Assembly: GCA_027924585.1 (NCBI GenBank)
Contig: BSBM01000461.1
Coordinates: forward strand, 9,797,001 to 9,861,000
Direction of reading: 5' to 3'
DNA length: 64,000 nt
From: Larix kaempferi
Lineage: Eukaryota; Streptophyta; Pinopsida; Pinales; Pinaceae
In this document: piece after piece, positions 1-11,519 of the stretch
Position numbering within the stretch: the stretch's first letter is position 1
Layout of the letters: the number at the start of each line of letters is the position of its first letter
Translations under genes and position numbers: made by a program
Notes under the pieces: model-generated
The model's input: the letters and a program-made list of their open reading frames with translations, nothing else
Told to the model about the DNA's origin: nothing
Database searches by the model: none

Positions 1-1018
1 TAATCTCATGGTTGCTAATCTAAATTCTGTAGGAAAACAGATTTGTAAATTTCAGATTTAAAATTTTGCTAATAATTGCTAATGACTGTTTGGCTTATAT
101 AAAAATTGTGTCAAGAAGACATGTTGTAGGTGGATGTTAATGTATGGTAGAACGGGTGAAACCATAATGGACAGAGTGATACCACTTACGAGAGACAAAC
201 AATATGAGGATGGCCTCATAGTTAAACCAATCCATTTATGTAGGAGGACAGAATTGTAAATTCATGTTTGAATTTAATTATTAATGCCATTGATTGGTTA
301 TGAAACAATCAAATTTGAAGTTATGATTAAATGTTGTTGACTGTTTGGCTATTTGATAAGTGTGCTAGGATGACACATTGCAGGAAGACCATGTGTGATG
401 GCCTGCAAAATCCAAACTAGATGGGAAGGATCCCATGCTTTGGAAATGGGTTTCGGGTGAAAAGCCATAGTAAATGTTGATAATGTCTTAGCTTAACTGC
501 ATGTTGCTAAACCATGTGAGTGAGACAGTAAAATTATGGAAACAAGGCATGTGTGGGTTATGGAACGTGAAAGGATTGGGGTGGCAGACCAAAGTACTGT
601 TGACTCAGAGAGGGGAGCCCCAATTCTTCGCAAATGAAGGAAAGATACATCTGAAAAGGGATAAGTATTATGTAACCCTAACTCATAATATACATGTTTG
701 GTTATTAAATTTAATATGCGAAGCATGTTTTATTATTTCATTATTATTCCAAACTGCTTGAGTATGATTAGGGCCTACATGTCTCACATCCGAAAGGGAG
801 TGCGCACCTTTCTGGTGCTGGGTTATGATAGGGTTGTCAATATTGACTACACCCTAAGGGAATGGACGCATTCCTGGTGTTTCAATACTTGATAGTGAAT
901 GTTGTGAAATATGTTTACAATTTTGGGACAACAATACTGATGATATTGCTTATCCTTCTTGTGTTACCAGCTTACACAGATGCAATTTGGTGCTGCACAT
1001 GGATGAAGAAAAATGAAA

Positions 1019-1178
1019 GGTTGTTGTGGAGGTATTGACGAAGGGTTATTGCATTCCTAATGAACCTAGTCAGTGTACTGGTTTGGCATTATTTACTTGG
1101 TTGTTGTGGAGGTATTGATGAAGGGTTGTTACATGCATAATAAACCCAGACGATGCACTGGTTTGGCATTATTTGCTT
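1019..1178 (+). repeat. Two tandem copies of an 80-bp unit
   Basis: The string ggttgttgtggaggtattga occurs at 1019 and again at 1099, and the following about 60 bases (ending tggtttggcattattt) also match with few differences. It lies in the internal region of element D. Confidence 0.8.
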
Positions 1179-1793
1179 TGATGTTTCGGGTATGGTGGGG
1201 TCATGTTGACCTGGAGTTAAGGAAGTCACCTAAAGAGTCCCTAAAGGGAACCGCCGGTTTTGCACAAGAGGAGTGCCATCCTTATGTGGGTGAAGAATTG
1301 ATATGCGCATGAAGGGTTGTGACACGTGTGAAAGGATGATGCAAGCTTAAGGCAAAGTGGTAGAGCCTTGACCTATAATGGTCGGTGGCGCAGTTTCCTT
1401 CCATTGTTCAATGACCCAGACGAATGCATTGGCTCTTCAATGGAGAGGGCCAACCAGGTATGGTACTGGTTGGGCACCACAAATGCTTGGTAAATCCAGT
1501 CGGCATGAAGGTGTACTGGTTGGGCATTAACTATTTGATGTTGTGTAGCAACATGCGTGTTGGCCAAAAATCCAATTCCATAGGAGATCCCAAGGCTTGC
1601 AAAGCGAAGCAGGATCCTATGGACCAAAAAGGAAATGCACAACACAGATAAGTATTCATTTTCATTTATTCTTGTTTGGAATAATGAAGATTTCAGGTAT
1701 AATCCTTTTAACAGCTAAGCTGATACACTATTGTTTCTTTGTTGGAAACCTTGGTCATTGTAGGAAAGCAAGGACCCTGAAAGAACTTTAAAA

Positions 1794-1965
1794 TGCTTGG
1801 TAAAACTAGAGAGTAACTGGTCAGGCGCTATAAAATTCTTGGTAAACAAGAGAGTGACTAGTCGGGCGCTATAAAATTATTGGTAAACCAGAGAGTAACT
1901 GGTCTGGCGCTATAAAATTCAAAGATGCTCAATAAATTCAGAGAATAGTTGGTGGGAGCATTAAA
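1794..1965 (+). repeat. Tandem array of about 42-bp units (three clear, one degenerate)
   Basis: The units share ttggtaaa, agagagta/tgact and ggcgctataaaat, and begin near 1794, 1837 and 1878. A fourth degenerate copy follows to about 1965. Unit length is 41-43 bp. A looser ancestor of the unit (gcttggtaaatccag, ctggttgggca) is visible around 1480-1540. Confidence 0.8.
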
Positions 1966-3357
1966 CACTTGATGTTGCGGAGCAACCGGCATGTTGGCCA
2001 AACATTCCTTAATTAATTGATAAAACCTAGTTGGTGTACTATTCTAGCATTGCCTATTCGAATCGTTGTGGAGTAGCCTGCGTCTTAGCCCAACATTTGT
2101 TATTGTGTCCATGGGAAATCCAATCCTTGTAAAGCAAAGAAAGAGCCTGTGGAATAAAGTGAAGACATCCAATACATATAAGTATTTGGTTATCTTGCAG
2201 TTTCTTTCTTATGAATATACATGTGTATATGATTTGATTATGATTTCTTAAACTCTTGTTTAGAGGTAACCCTATGAAAATACACTAAACATGTGAATTG
2301 ATTCAAAGTTTGAGTGTAGGTATTGCTGGAAGAAAAAACTATGGAAGCATCTGGAGGATGCATGTGGACATGTGACCATCCTAAAGAGAGCTCAGTATGA
2401 GCAGTAATGAAAGATGGTGCTAGTGGACATGTGTGGGTCCTAGCAGCCAAAGGTTCTGTAAGCAACAATAGGGAAGGGTTCCCTAGCTGAAAAGCATTAG
2501 ACAGACCTTAGACACTAAGTGTCATAGCCAAGAAAGGGCAAGTCAAGCATTCACATTGAAGTGAAAGAGGCTAAGGAGCATAGAACCGCAAAGTGATGGT
2601 GTGGCTCCAGATTGGAACAAGACTAAGAGGGGGAAACTCTTAGTCTTCCCTTTACCTTTTGACTGATGCATATTAAAAACAAAGGATTGGTGAGTGCGTG
2701 TCATAGCTGAAAATAGATTGTGTTTAATTGCTTGAAATGAATTGTGAATGTTGAATTAGTTATTTCCTTGTGAAAGGATGAACAGGAATGAGTTCATATG
2801 TATGTTGGGAAAGCATGAAATGTGTGGAAGTCTCATGAGTAAAGCATGGACGTTCCAATTCAATTCGGAAAATAATTGACTAATTTTAATATTGTGTTAT
2901 GCTTGTCCTAATAGGAATTGCCATGATGAGTCTCACGGGTGATACATTGAAAGCCATTGAGTGCAGGTAGTACTAGCCAAGTGTTGCTAGTAAGAAAAGT
3001 GAGAGCCAATTGTACACGTTGATCATGGCAGTAGGCCAAAAGCTATTTGATTTGGCTGAAAATCTTCCTCAAATAGTTGCCAGGACAATAAGAAAGATGG
3101 CATCCATGGAATTCCAAACTTGTAGATCAACTCGAAGGTAAATAAAAAGAAGGGATTGATGTGGAGCAATGCCCACCTGCATAGATGGGAGATCAAAACC
3201 GGCAGGAGCAACTTGTGGAAGCCAAAGGACCTGGTCCTAAATGTTCAAAGTAAAGAGATGAAATGCAAGACAGACTTGCTACCATTTGTGAATTTTTGAA
3301 GCATGTGTAAAGTGGGTATATATTCCGAAGTGTTGGAACACCGAGGATGGTGTTATT

Positions 3358-3372
3358 CCAAGGGGAGGGGAA
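3358..3372 (+). other. Polypurine tract of element D
   Basis: The purine run aaggggaggggaa directly precedes an LTR start beginning TGTAATG. This is the position where plus-strand synthesis of an LTR retrotransposon is primed, and it marks the following LTR as a 3' LTR. Confidence 0.7.
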
Positions 3373-4758
3373 TGTAATGTCCCCAGTTTGACCCCATGGT
3401 GTTAAAATCGTAAATGATGTACTATTGTTATGAAATCATGGTGAGGAGCTCAAGGCCAAGGCCCCGCCATCAATTTATTGATGCATATGGTTTACATGCT
3501 AGCCATGCACAATGGAATTGCGAATATTATGCAAATATGCATTTTAATAAAAATGCCCACAACTAGCTATGCAATGTAACAAGAGATGGGGGCATGATTT
3601 TACAAAGAATTGGGAGGGAAAACATCCAAACCCTTGGATCCAATCAAGTCAAGCCAAATGTCAATGAGAGAACCCATGAACCCTCAACTACCCATGTTGA
3701 CTTTTATACCCAATCATTGGTTTCTTCTAAGAGTTGGTTGAGGTAGTTAATGCCTTAGGGAATGGGAGGTATGGCTGTCTAAATTTGAGCATGGGAAAGC
3801 CACCCTGCATGGAAAATTGTGTGTGGCTTCTTGGTCAAGAAAAGAGCCATGAATGGCTCCCCAAGCCATTATCCATCAACTAGTTGCTCTCCCTCATTAT
3901 TTTGGAGCTACCTGGGCGTTTTCTAGCAATGTTTTTATGTGTTTTCCTTGATCCCCAGCTGGGAGAGGGGTTTTTTTTGTGTTGTATACCAATGGAGAAG
4001 AAGGGGAATCCAATTGGGGTTCCATAGAGACATTTTGGGCTGCTAAATGCTTAGATAATTGGGGGATAAATCGTTTTCCTCCCTGTGAATGTTTTCTCCA
4101 TCCCACAATTCATTTTTGGTTGGAAACAATTTGGGGAAATCCCCTAGCCATCCTATTTGTAAATCCCATTGCTGAACATGTGTATCCATGCCCGATTATT
4201 ATGCTTGATGTGTGTAGATAAAGTATGTTGTGTATGGGTTATGGGAATCCATTCTTTTGGCTTGAGCTTGAGTACAAGCATCCAAGGTTCATATGTAGCC
4301 TGATAAACCCAGTTGTGGACTGGCTTGGCTCAGATGAGATTATTAATTGGGTTGTGCATGAGCTTGAATGTCTCCTTTTCCTTGTAAGAATCATGCCCAG
4401 CTCAGGGGTGGCAATTGTGTGGAGAGAATTGATGAACACAACTGGCCTATGATTGGGTGGAACATTGCAGCAACCTAGCTAGTTGCTTGGGACAATTGCA
4501 CAGATAAGTGTTTTTCTATCTATGTGTTTTGCCTATGTAGTGTTTAAATTAATGATTGTTATTGATATATTGAATGCATATGAAAATATGTGTGTGGATG
4601 AGTTTTTTTTTCTGTTGTGCATGTTTTCTTGATTTGCATCTGCACACATTTGTTTTTAACTGTATGAATCTAATGAAGGGGATGTGTTTTATGAAAATCC
4701 CCATAGATTGGTAGAATGTTCCCTTCCTCGAATTGGGTTTGCAGGTGGGTACATTACA
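3373..4758 (+). mobile_element. 3' LTR of element D (gypsy-type)
   Basis: It starts TGTAATGTCCCC and ends ATTACA, so the ends TGTAAT/ATTACA are perfect short inverted repeats. A purine tract lies immediately before it and no primer-binding site follows, which identifies a 3' LTR. The length is 1386 bp. The first bases match the LTR starts of elements A (7787) and F (59349). Short open frames inside (for example 3979-4452) show no homology and are ignored. The 5' LTR would lie left of the window, so a target duplication cannot be checked; the first bases after the LTR are catcc. Confidence 0.7.
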
Positions 4759-6608
4759 CATCCTGCAGTCCAAGTGACTGAAGAAGTTACTGAGAAGGTG
4801 ACTAACAAGGTTATTGAAGAAATCACTGAAGAAGTGATTGACAACTCATAGGAAGTCACGGACCTATTGGACACTATTTAAATGGATCATTCTGATCGTG
4901 ATCAACAAGTGTTGGAAATCACCACTACACCTAATGCTCCAACTTCATATCTATTACTTTCTTCCATTGAGAATATTTCTACTTTTCCTATAGGGGTGAT
5001 GCCACCATTCTCCATTTCCCAATTGTTTCATACTCTGACTTATAGACCCGCCCCTTTTCCTGGTAACTCAGTTTCTTTTTCCATTCCTTCATCTATTTTT
5101 GCAGAAGTCCAGTCTTCGACTGTCCCCCTGCAATTAACAATATCCACTTCATCGTTACCTATTGAGAATGAGCCACCCTAAACTCCTTCTCTATTATCAC
5201 CATCTGCTAATGATGATCAACTTCCACTTTCTGAAGCCTTCACTTCAATCCCTTCCCCAAATCCTATCCCACAAGTTCCTTAGACTGTCTCTACCCCTAT
5301 GGTTATTCCTCAAGTTACCATGCCCATGCCCAATCCAATGGCCACTCAAACTCCTTCATTGGTTTCAACAGAAAATGTAATCTCAATTACTTCTGAGATA
5401 ATAACTGAATATGAAGATGATGTGGTAGTCCCTCTTGGACATTATTTCTACAACAAGGAAAATAAAGGAGTGGTAAAGAGGGGTAAGAAGAGGAGCAGGG
5501 ATCAAGGTGAATTGGAAGTATATGTCCCCAATCAAATAGTATGGACTCAGCAAGCAAATGACCCCCAAACAGGAGTAATTGAAATAGCCACAGCCTTAGG
5601 AGCATTTGTTGGTGCAAACCTTGATTAAGTCCAAATACTTGATAGGGAAATTGATCAGAAGAAAGAATATTTGGAAAGGCTGACAAAAGAATTGGTGAAG
5701 ACCAAGGAAGAGCATGAGATTTATGTTGATGATCTCAGGAGGATATGGGAAGACAGGTTAGAAGTTTTGGAGCGAAGCAATACCTCTCTACAGGATGAGA
5801 TTCGTGATGTACAAGCTGAGAATTCTGTTAATACTCAAAAGATAGCCTTACTGCAAAAGCAATGTGAGGATGCAACTGCAAGTGCAGCCTCTTCTACTTT
5901 CTGTAAGGTGTCATCTCAGGAATTCAAGGACTTGGCCCTTCAAGTCAATGAAGACTATTATAAGTTTCTGGAGAATCTATTTTGCACCCTAGATGAGATC
6001 AGGGAGACTCATATCACTTTTGGTAAGATGTATAGTGCCCTTGAAGAGTAGAAAGCTAGAAGGCTGGAATCTTCTAAGGAAAATGAAAACATTAGTGAGT
6101 GGCGGAGATATATCAAGGATACTCGAGAAGGTTTCCCTATGCTTAACAGCTTTCAATTTAAGAAGATTAGGGGTGCATTGAACACTTGGCTTGAACTTAA
6201 TGATTCAGTTGAGGATATTCTCAAGAGACCACCAGCTATGTGTAGAGGGTGATGGTATGCAATAGATAATGTTATGGACAGTCTTAAGTTGCCTGCCATG
6301 GAACTCATTGAAGATGCTTTCCCATCGAAGTTGAAGATCGAGGAAATCGAGCGCAAATGTGACGAAGCTCAACAGCAAATTCAGCTCCTCGAAGAGATAA
6401 AAATCGATGAGTGGAGCGATTGATCATGAAACCCGTCTCCTTGGAATGTAAAATCCAAGTCTTTATCCACATTTGGCATAAGCTGGAAAATACTGAAATG
6501 GAAAAATTCGAGTGCAATGCCCAGCTTGGGCTCGAGTCAGCTAATTATCCGATTGTGGATGAGTTGTTAGAAATTTGCGACAAATGGCAAGTTTTTCTAG
6601 GCCGTTAG
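4759..6608 (+). pseudogene. Broken ORF for a Ser/Pro-rich, coiled-coil protein (retroelement-associated, function unknown)
   Basis: One reading frame (frame 1) carries coherent protein sequence from the LTR edge to about 6410, then shifts by one base near 6411-6420 and continues in frame 3 to the stop at 6606-6608. In-frame stops lie at 4849, 4879, 5179, 5281, 5626, 6049 and 6250. The order is: a Val/Thr/Glu repeat (VTEEVTEKVTNKV type), a Ser/Thr/Pro-rich region (about 4900-5390), a basic patch (KRGKKRSRD, about 5480), a coiled coil (about 5640-5880), and a Lys/Glu-rich tail. The 5' end is cut by the element D LTR. I recognise no family. Its place just before a purine tract and LTR suggests an extra ORF at the 3' end of a gypsy element, the position of env-like ORFs in Athila, but no signal peptide or membrane segment is visible. 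Confidence 0.5.
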
Positions 6609-6695
6609 GTTATCTTTGATTTTGTAATCCCGGTTTGTGGGAATTTACTATTTGTATTATTATTTTGTAACTCTTATTTAAAGAGATGATTCCTC

Positions 6696-6711
6696 CTAGA
6701 GGGAGGGGGGA
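6696..6711 (+). other. Candidate polypurine tract
   Basis: The run agagggaggggggat lies about 90 bp after the end of the coiled-coil ORF and just before an LTR-like segment. It is the likely priming tract of the element that owned that ORF. Confidence 0.5.
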
Positions 6712-7320
6712 TGGAATTTGGAGATAAAATATGCAAGAGAAGATGGAGATGCTCTATTTTGATACAAGCTTGTAATTTCTTACAGACTGTCATTGAATAC
6801 AACAAAGTTATTTTCAGAGCTACTTTTGTCAATTTATTCAAGTTTATTTGATGAATATGATTTCTCTCCAAGTTGCTTATCTAACACTGTATTTATCCTT
6901 TGCAATCTATAAATACATTGATCTACAGTTTTGATTTCTCTCTGCTTATGATCTCTGTATCCTTAAAAGTTTTAAAAGAGTTTATTCAATTAAAATCTTT
7001 ATCGATTTCTACAAATGATTATTATCAGTGAATCATAATTGATGTTGATTTTTCAATTAACATATCAGTTACAGGTCAGATATTTAATCCATGCAACCCC
7101 TAATCCACTGTTGATTAATTTTTATTGGTTAATGGTAATTTGGGTAAATAAGTAATAAATATTTTAACATTTATGTTAAGTTGATGAATGTGCTTATTTA
7201 ATTTCAGATCAAGCTGAGTTGAACCTATCTCAAAACACCTTCTTAGAATAGATCTAACTTAGCTTAGATTCCTTTTAGATGGATTTGTGTTTACATATTT
7301 ATACACTTATGTTTTCTTCA
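6712..7320 (+). mobile_element. Probable LTR (boundary of ORF-E element and element B), right end uncertain
   Basis: The segment follows a purine tract, begins TGGAATTTGG, has a TATA box (tataaata, near 6909) and AT-rich U5-like sequence. It precedes the leader of element B's gag. I could not find a canonical primer-binding site, so the right end is only approximate. If the LTR is shared by the ORF at 4759-6608 and by element B, the two form a tandem (LTR-internal-LTR-internal) arrangement; this is inference. Confidence 0.4.
6909..6915 (+). promoter_or_regulatory. TATA box in the LTR before element B
   Basis: Sequence tataaat in an otherwise AT-rich U3-like context, about 200 bp after the presumed LTR start. 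Motif only. Confidence 0.4.
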
Positions 7321-7568
7321 TTTGAAAACTGATCCTTCGGATCAAAATTCACCAACTCTTAGAGTGCCAGCGGAGGCCGAATATCTGTTGGAGATTACTA
7401 CACCAAACAGGTTGGGGATAGAACTATCCTTATGTAGGATGTTTTGAAGACTTTCAGTCTGGGTTTTCCCCCTCTATTGAGAGCTTAGGAACCCATTCTA
7501 GCACTTTGCATACCTTGCACATCGGAGGCCTCAACAAATTGCACTAGAAGGAGGGCCAGTAGTAATCT
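7321..7568 (+). other. Leader region of element B
   Basis: Non-coding stretch between the LTR-like segment and the first gag ATG. It contains a small perfect dyad near 7331-7345 (tgatccttcggatca). No recognisable primer-binding site was found. Confidence 0.35.
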
Positions 7569-7786
7569 ATGCCTAAACAGAATACTCAAAAAACTCCTCC
7601 AGTGAGAATACTAATTGTCACCCGTAGTCACACACAGGAATCTACTTCTGTTGAGCAACCAGTGCATCATCCTAATACTATCCTGCTACCCCTACAACTC
7701 ATCGAGATCCTAGAACAGGGGACCTCATTATTATATCACCCACCAGAGGACCTATATTAGTTGAAGAGATACTGAAGAGGTCTAAT
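7569..7786 (+). pseudogene. Element B gag, N-terminal part, split by element A
   Basis: An ATG at 7569 opens a Gln/Thr/Pro-rich reading frame (MPKQNTQKTPPVR). A frameshift near 7680-7690 moves the coding sense to another frame, which reads PTRGPILVEEILKRSN up to the insertion. When element A and one CTAAT copy are ignored, this frame runs directly into DSASKLQQRLYVKR at 16114, showing that element A landed in this gene. The disordered N-terminus ahead of a capsid domain is usual for plant gypsy gag proteins. Confidence 0.6.
7782..7786. repeat. Target-site duplication CTAAT, left copy (element A)
   Basis: CTAAT directly precedes the TG of the 5' LTR and is repeated exactly at 16109-16113 after the CA of the 3' LTR. 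Five bp is the usual gypsy target duplication. Confidence 0.92.
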
Positions 7787-9556
7787 TGTAATGTCCCCAT
7801 TCAAATAAGTGCATAATAAGACAATCCCATCAATCCTACTAGTTTCCTAGGTTGGATGGGCACATGTGGGATGGTAATAAGGAAACTAATAAATGATATT
7901 TAAACATTAGAAGGGTTCAAGCATTTAATAAATATGATTAATAAATAAATTCAAGAGAAATTCTAGGTGGCAAGTGGTTTTGGAGACATATGGAGGTGGT
8001 GGGACCCACACTAGCTTGATTTTTCAATGACACATGGCAGCTCTCTCTTGCCAATTCGAATTCATGGGAAGGTGAACACTCTTGGGTGAGTTGGTAAGTC
8101 GTAGCACATGGCATTGAGCGTACTAGGTCGAAATGGGAAGGAATAGTAACCTCCATGGGAGAGGAAGAGTCAAATTGGAGACTAGTGGACACATGGGCTA
8201 GATTCCCTAGTTTTATGACAACAATAATGAAGCATTTATGACATTTTATGACAAAATTCATACCTGACTTCTTACACCTGACCATTATGACATGTCAGCC
8301 CCAAAAATAGGCTCAAGAAGGCGCTCATGGAGTTGGAGGAATCTAAAGAGACTCAAATTCGAATTTGGGGAGAAGATGGAAGGTTGGAACTAGGAGACAA
8401 GTGGCAAATGAGGAATATTTTCTAAATGGAAAATTATTGAATCTATTGAGAGGATTTCGACCCCTTGAAGGCTAATTTTGGTTATAAAATGTAGAAATAA
8501 AGTATGAGAATAGCTTTTGATGATTTGAGAAAAATTGCATTTGTGAAGAGAGAGCTAGTGGATGACTAGTTTCTTGCCTTAGCCAATTTCGAGGGTGAAA
8601 GATTCCCATCCAAGTTGGTGTTTGGAGAGGACACTCAGGTCTTTCATGGTGCTTTAATGGAGTTTGTATTTGTAGGTAGCAGCTACAGGAAGTTTGATGG
8701 TTTGGTTTAGTGCAGCACTTTCTCTCCACCGTTTCTAGTTTTGAAGGCATATCCGTGCTCCTTGAGGGAGGGCGTTTTTGGTGAGCACTTGTGCTTCTTG
8801 AGAGAGCTTATCATTATATATTTATGATTTTAATAGCTTTATATCCTCTGTTATTCATATTCAGAAAGTCTCAGGTCGAAATACCCACTGGTTGTATGCA
8901 AAACTATTGATTAATGAGCAAACAATGTCCATTTCCCCAATGCAGTGATGTATGACACTATAATGTTTATTATTTCGAATGGATGGATGATTATCTGATA
9001 TATTTGTGATAAATATACTTCCATGGATGTCTTCTACAAGTTTCATGTACTGTACTTGAGCATTTGAAGCATTTTTACTCAGTTTAGTTGTACTGGGAGG
9101 TGAAATAGTGCCATTTCCCCAAGGGTCGGATTGGGGGTTTTTGCTGTTGAATGTGAGAGAGTTAGAACAGTATTAAAAATCAATTAATGGTGCATATGAG
9201 ACCTTAATCACATACTTAACACATTATATACCTCTGTTCATAAATTTGTGGGAATTTGGAGGCATTTGGAAGGCCATTTGCAGTGTTACCCGAGGGGGAT
9301 TTGATGCACAAATTACTAGTCAAAATTACATATATTGATCAGAATACAAATCAAGTTTGCAGCAGTATTTGGAGGGCCATAAAACATCTCTGAACCTTAT
9401 ATTCAAGTCTAAATACCATTCATACACTCCTACAGAATATTTGGGAGCATTTGGGTTGATTTGGAGGTCAAAACAGTAAAACTAGTGAAAGGTCGAAATT
9501 GGGAAAAAAAGTGGAAAATTGGGCATTTTAATAAAATTTGAAAAAGGGATATTACA
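7787..9556 (+). mobile_element. 5' LTR of element A
   Basis: It begins TGTAATGTCCCC and ends ATTACA, 1770 bp, nearly identical to 14340-16108. The primer site starts two bases after its end. It contains a TATA-like box near 8483. Antisense open frames of 92-115 codons occur in both LTR copies but match nothing and are probably chance. Confidence 0.95.
8483..8490 (+). promoter_or_regulatory. TATA-like box in element A LTR
   Basis: tataaaat, conserved in the 3' LTR near 15036. It is the best candidate core promoter for the element; no other promoter evidence is available. Confidence 0.4.
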
Positions 9557-9558
9557 AG

Positions 9559-9570
9559 TGGTATCAGAGC
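9559..9570 (+). other. Primer-binding site, initiator tRNA-Met type
   Basis: TGGTATCAGAGC two bases after the LTR end, complementary to the 3' end of plant initiator tRNA-Met. Same site type as element F (61740), the copia element (52048, minus strand) and the miniature element (60422). Confidence 0.9.
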
Positions 9571-9586
9571 ATGGTCTTGGCACCTG

Positions 9587-10752
9587 ATGGTATTAACAAG
9601 AATCCAAACAAATAAAATACCACCCTTTGAATCAGTAGTTGAAGAAGAGATAGTAGCAGAAAAAGAGTTTTTTTCTAAAACAATGGGTAGAGAGGAGGAG
9701 GAAAAATTAAGACATAAGGAGGAATTTATTGAAGCCTTAAAACCATGTTTTGAAGGACTTACCATGGTTATGCTAGATATGAATAAACAAATGATGAAAG
9801 GTTTCAAATTGTTGGGTAGCCAACTTTCAGGCAAAGGGATGATAGGAGATAATAGTGGTTCACACTCAGGGGAAAAGATGAAAGGGAATGAGCATATTTT
9901 CTCAAGTACAGGACCTCATAATAGACCTGATGAATTTCAAAGCACACAAAGGCATACTGCACCTAAATTTCTCACACCCAAATAAGAGCTCAATCTTGAA
10001 TTAGCTTACAAGAAACTAGTAAATGATTGGAATGATTTGAATGAAGAGTGTAAAAGAGGTGTACCACTCAGTGACTACATTGATGCTATGCAAAAGATTA
10101 AAATGAAGGGAGACAATAGGAGTCCATTCCAAAACAAAGAATTGAATAGTGCTATTGGAAAAATGTCACTTCCTACTTTTGATGGTTCTTCTCAAAATTC
10201 CGCTAACACTTGGGTGCAAAAATTGGATGTATATTTTCAGCTGAATCCTATGTTGGAAGAGGATGCATTAAAAATGGCCATTTTGCATTTGGAAGGAGAT
10301 GCCAATGAATGGTGGTTTCATGGGATGAAAACCTTGGGTCATAATCAGGTTAAAACATATGGATAATTTGTTGACAGGGTACTAGAAAGATTTGAACAAA
10401 AAGATCCAGAACTGCCTTTCAAAGAACTAGCTCAATTGAAGCAAACTGGGTCCCCTACCGAATATATGTTGGACTTTCAAAAATTATCAGTCAAGGTGGC
10501 TGATGTATCTATGGGAAGATTAGTATTGCTTTTCACTGAAGGTTTGGATGAACCCTTAAGAGGTTTGGTCAAATCCCACAAGCCAACTACATTAAAAGAT
10601 GCAATGAGCTTGACTAGGGATCTCCAAAATGTGCTTCCTAGAACGAGATTTCCTCCTAAGCCTAGCTATAAATTTGAAAAGAAACCTTGGAAAAGGGATG
10701 GATATCATAAGAAAACTTGGCAAAGAGAGTCATTTGAGAGGAATAAAAAAAG
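9587..10752 (+). pseudogene. Element A gag (capsid region)
   Basis: Frame 2 carries a gypsy-type gag. A charged N-terminus (VVEEEIVAEKEFF) is followed by the capsid/retrotransposon gag domain around 10160-10640, with LPTFDGSS, ANTWVQKLDVYFQLN, GDANEWWFHGMK and FTEGLDEPLRG motifs, then a basic linker (KKPWKRDGYHKKTW). It forms the virus-like particle that packages element RNA. In-frame stops are at 9983 (TAA) and 10364 (TAA). Near the A-run at 10744-10752 the frame shifts by one; the nucleocapsid knuckle and all of pol continue in frame 1. Either Met at 9587 or one just upstream could start translation. Confidence 0.85.
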
Positions 10753-11340
10753 GGACTAAACAGGGATGAACTTAGAAAAAAGAAACTATGCTTCACATGC
10801 TTCCAACCATGGACACCGGGGCACAAATGTACCAAAGGAAAGGATCAATACATAGAAGTATTTTCTGATAATGAGGGGTATGATGGGGGCATGGATGAAG
10901 ATGGACATATTTCAGATCAAGAAGAGGCATATGAGACAGCAGTAGAAGAGGAAAGACAAGAAGAAAATCAGCCTTCACCGGACAAAGCAAGAATGGCAGT
11001 GCTTTCAGCAGTACCTCGCCATCATACTATCCGATGCAAAGGTGTGGTACAAGGACAAAGAACTTCAGTTTTGGTAGATGGAGGAGCCACTCATAACTTC
11101 ATTGATGCAGAGATGGTAGAGAAAAGAAAGATACCTATTGAACCATTTGATGGCTTCAAAGTTGTCATTCCCAGTCACAACACAATGCAATGCAAAACAT
11201 GGGTTCCAAAGCTGCAAGTCACCGTAGGTAACTATACTTTTGTTGATAGTTTTTATGTGGTTGATGTTGCTGATACTAATGTGGTTTTGGGAGTGCAATG
11301 GTTGTATTCAGTAGGAGAGCATACAGTAAATTATCAAATT
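10753..11340 (+). pseudogene. Element A nucleocapsid knuckle and aspartic protease
   Basis: After the frameshift, frame 1 reads [17 protein letters not shown], with a zinc-knuckle variant of spacing C-X2-C-X7-H-X-C (CFTC...GHKC), common in plant chromovirus gag. An acidic linker follows ([11 protein letters not shown]). The protease core has [12 protein letters not shown] at about 11071, with Asp at 11077 as the catalytic residue and Gly in place of the usual Ser of DSGA, and a second flap-like motif VVLGVQWL. Protease would cleave gag-pol. There is no stop in this part. Confidence 0.8.
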
Positions 11341-11519
11341 CCCGAAATGAAATTCCAAGATTCAAAAGGAGTACAAAGAGTTGTGAGAGGGCAACACACT
11401 TATCCAAATGAAGTAGTGACTTGCAATAGCATGAGATCTATATTGAGGAATGGGGATATAGAATGGGTTGCTGAATGTCATATTACATCTCCCAAGCCAA
11501 CTATAAATATTGTCAAACA

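Larger units (their letters stand above)
1..3357 (+). mobile_element. Element D, 3' internal (untranslated) region of an LTR retrotransposon
   Basis: No open frame here resembles a known protein; the longest are under 100 codons and look like chance. The stretch is made of degenerate repeats: a duplication of roughly 210-250 bp near 30-480, an 80-bp tandem pair near 1019-1178, 42-bp units near 1794-1965, and a copy pair about 440 bp apart (near 1530 and 1965). It ends in a purine tract followed directly by an LTR, so I infer it is the 3' untranslated part of a gypsy element whose 5' part lies outside the window. Tandem repeats before the 3' LTR are known for Ogre/Tat elements, but assignment to that lineage is inference. 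Confidence 0.5.

Noticed and set aside
3897-4452. Several 60-80-codon ORFs on both strands
   Set aside because: They lie inside the element D LTR, overlap one another in different frames and resemble no protein.
7938-8750. Minus-strand ORFs of 92-115 codons in the element A LTR, repeated in the 3' LTR (14470-15303)
   Set aside because: They are open in both LTRs because the LTRs are nearly identical. The translations show no domain and fall over promoter-type sequence.
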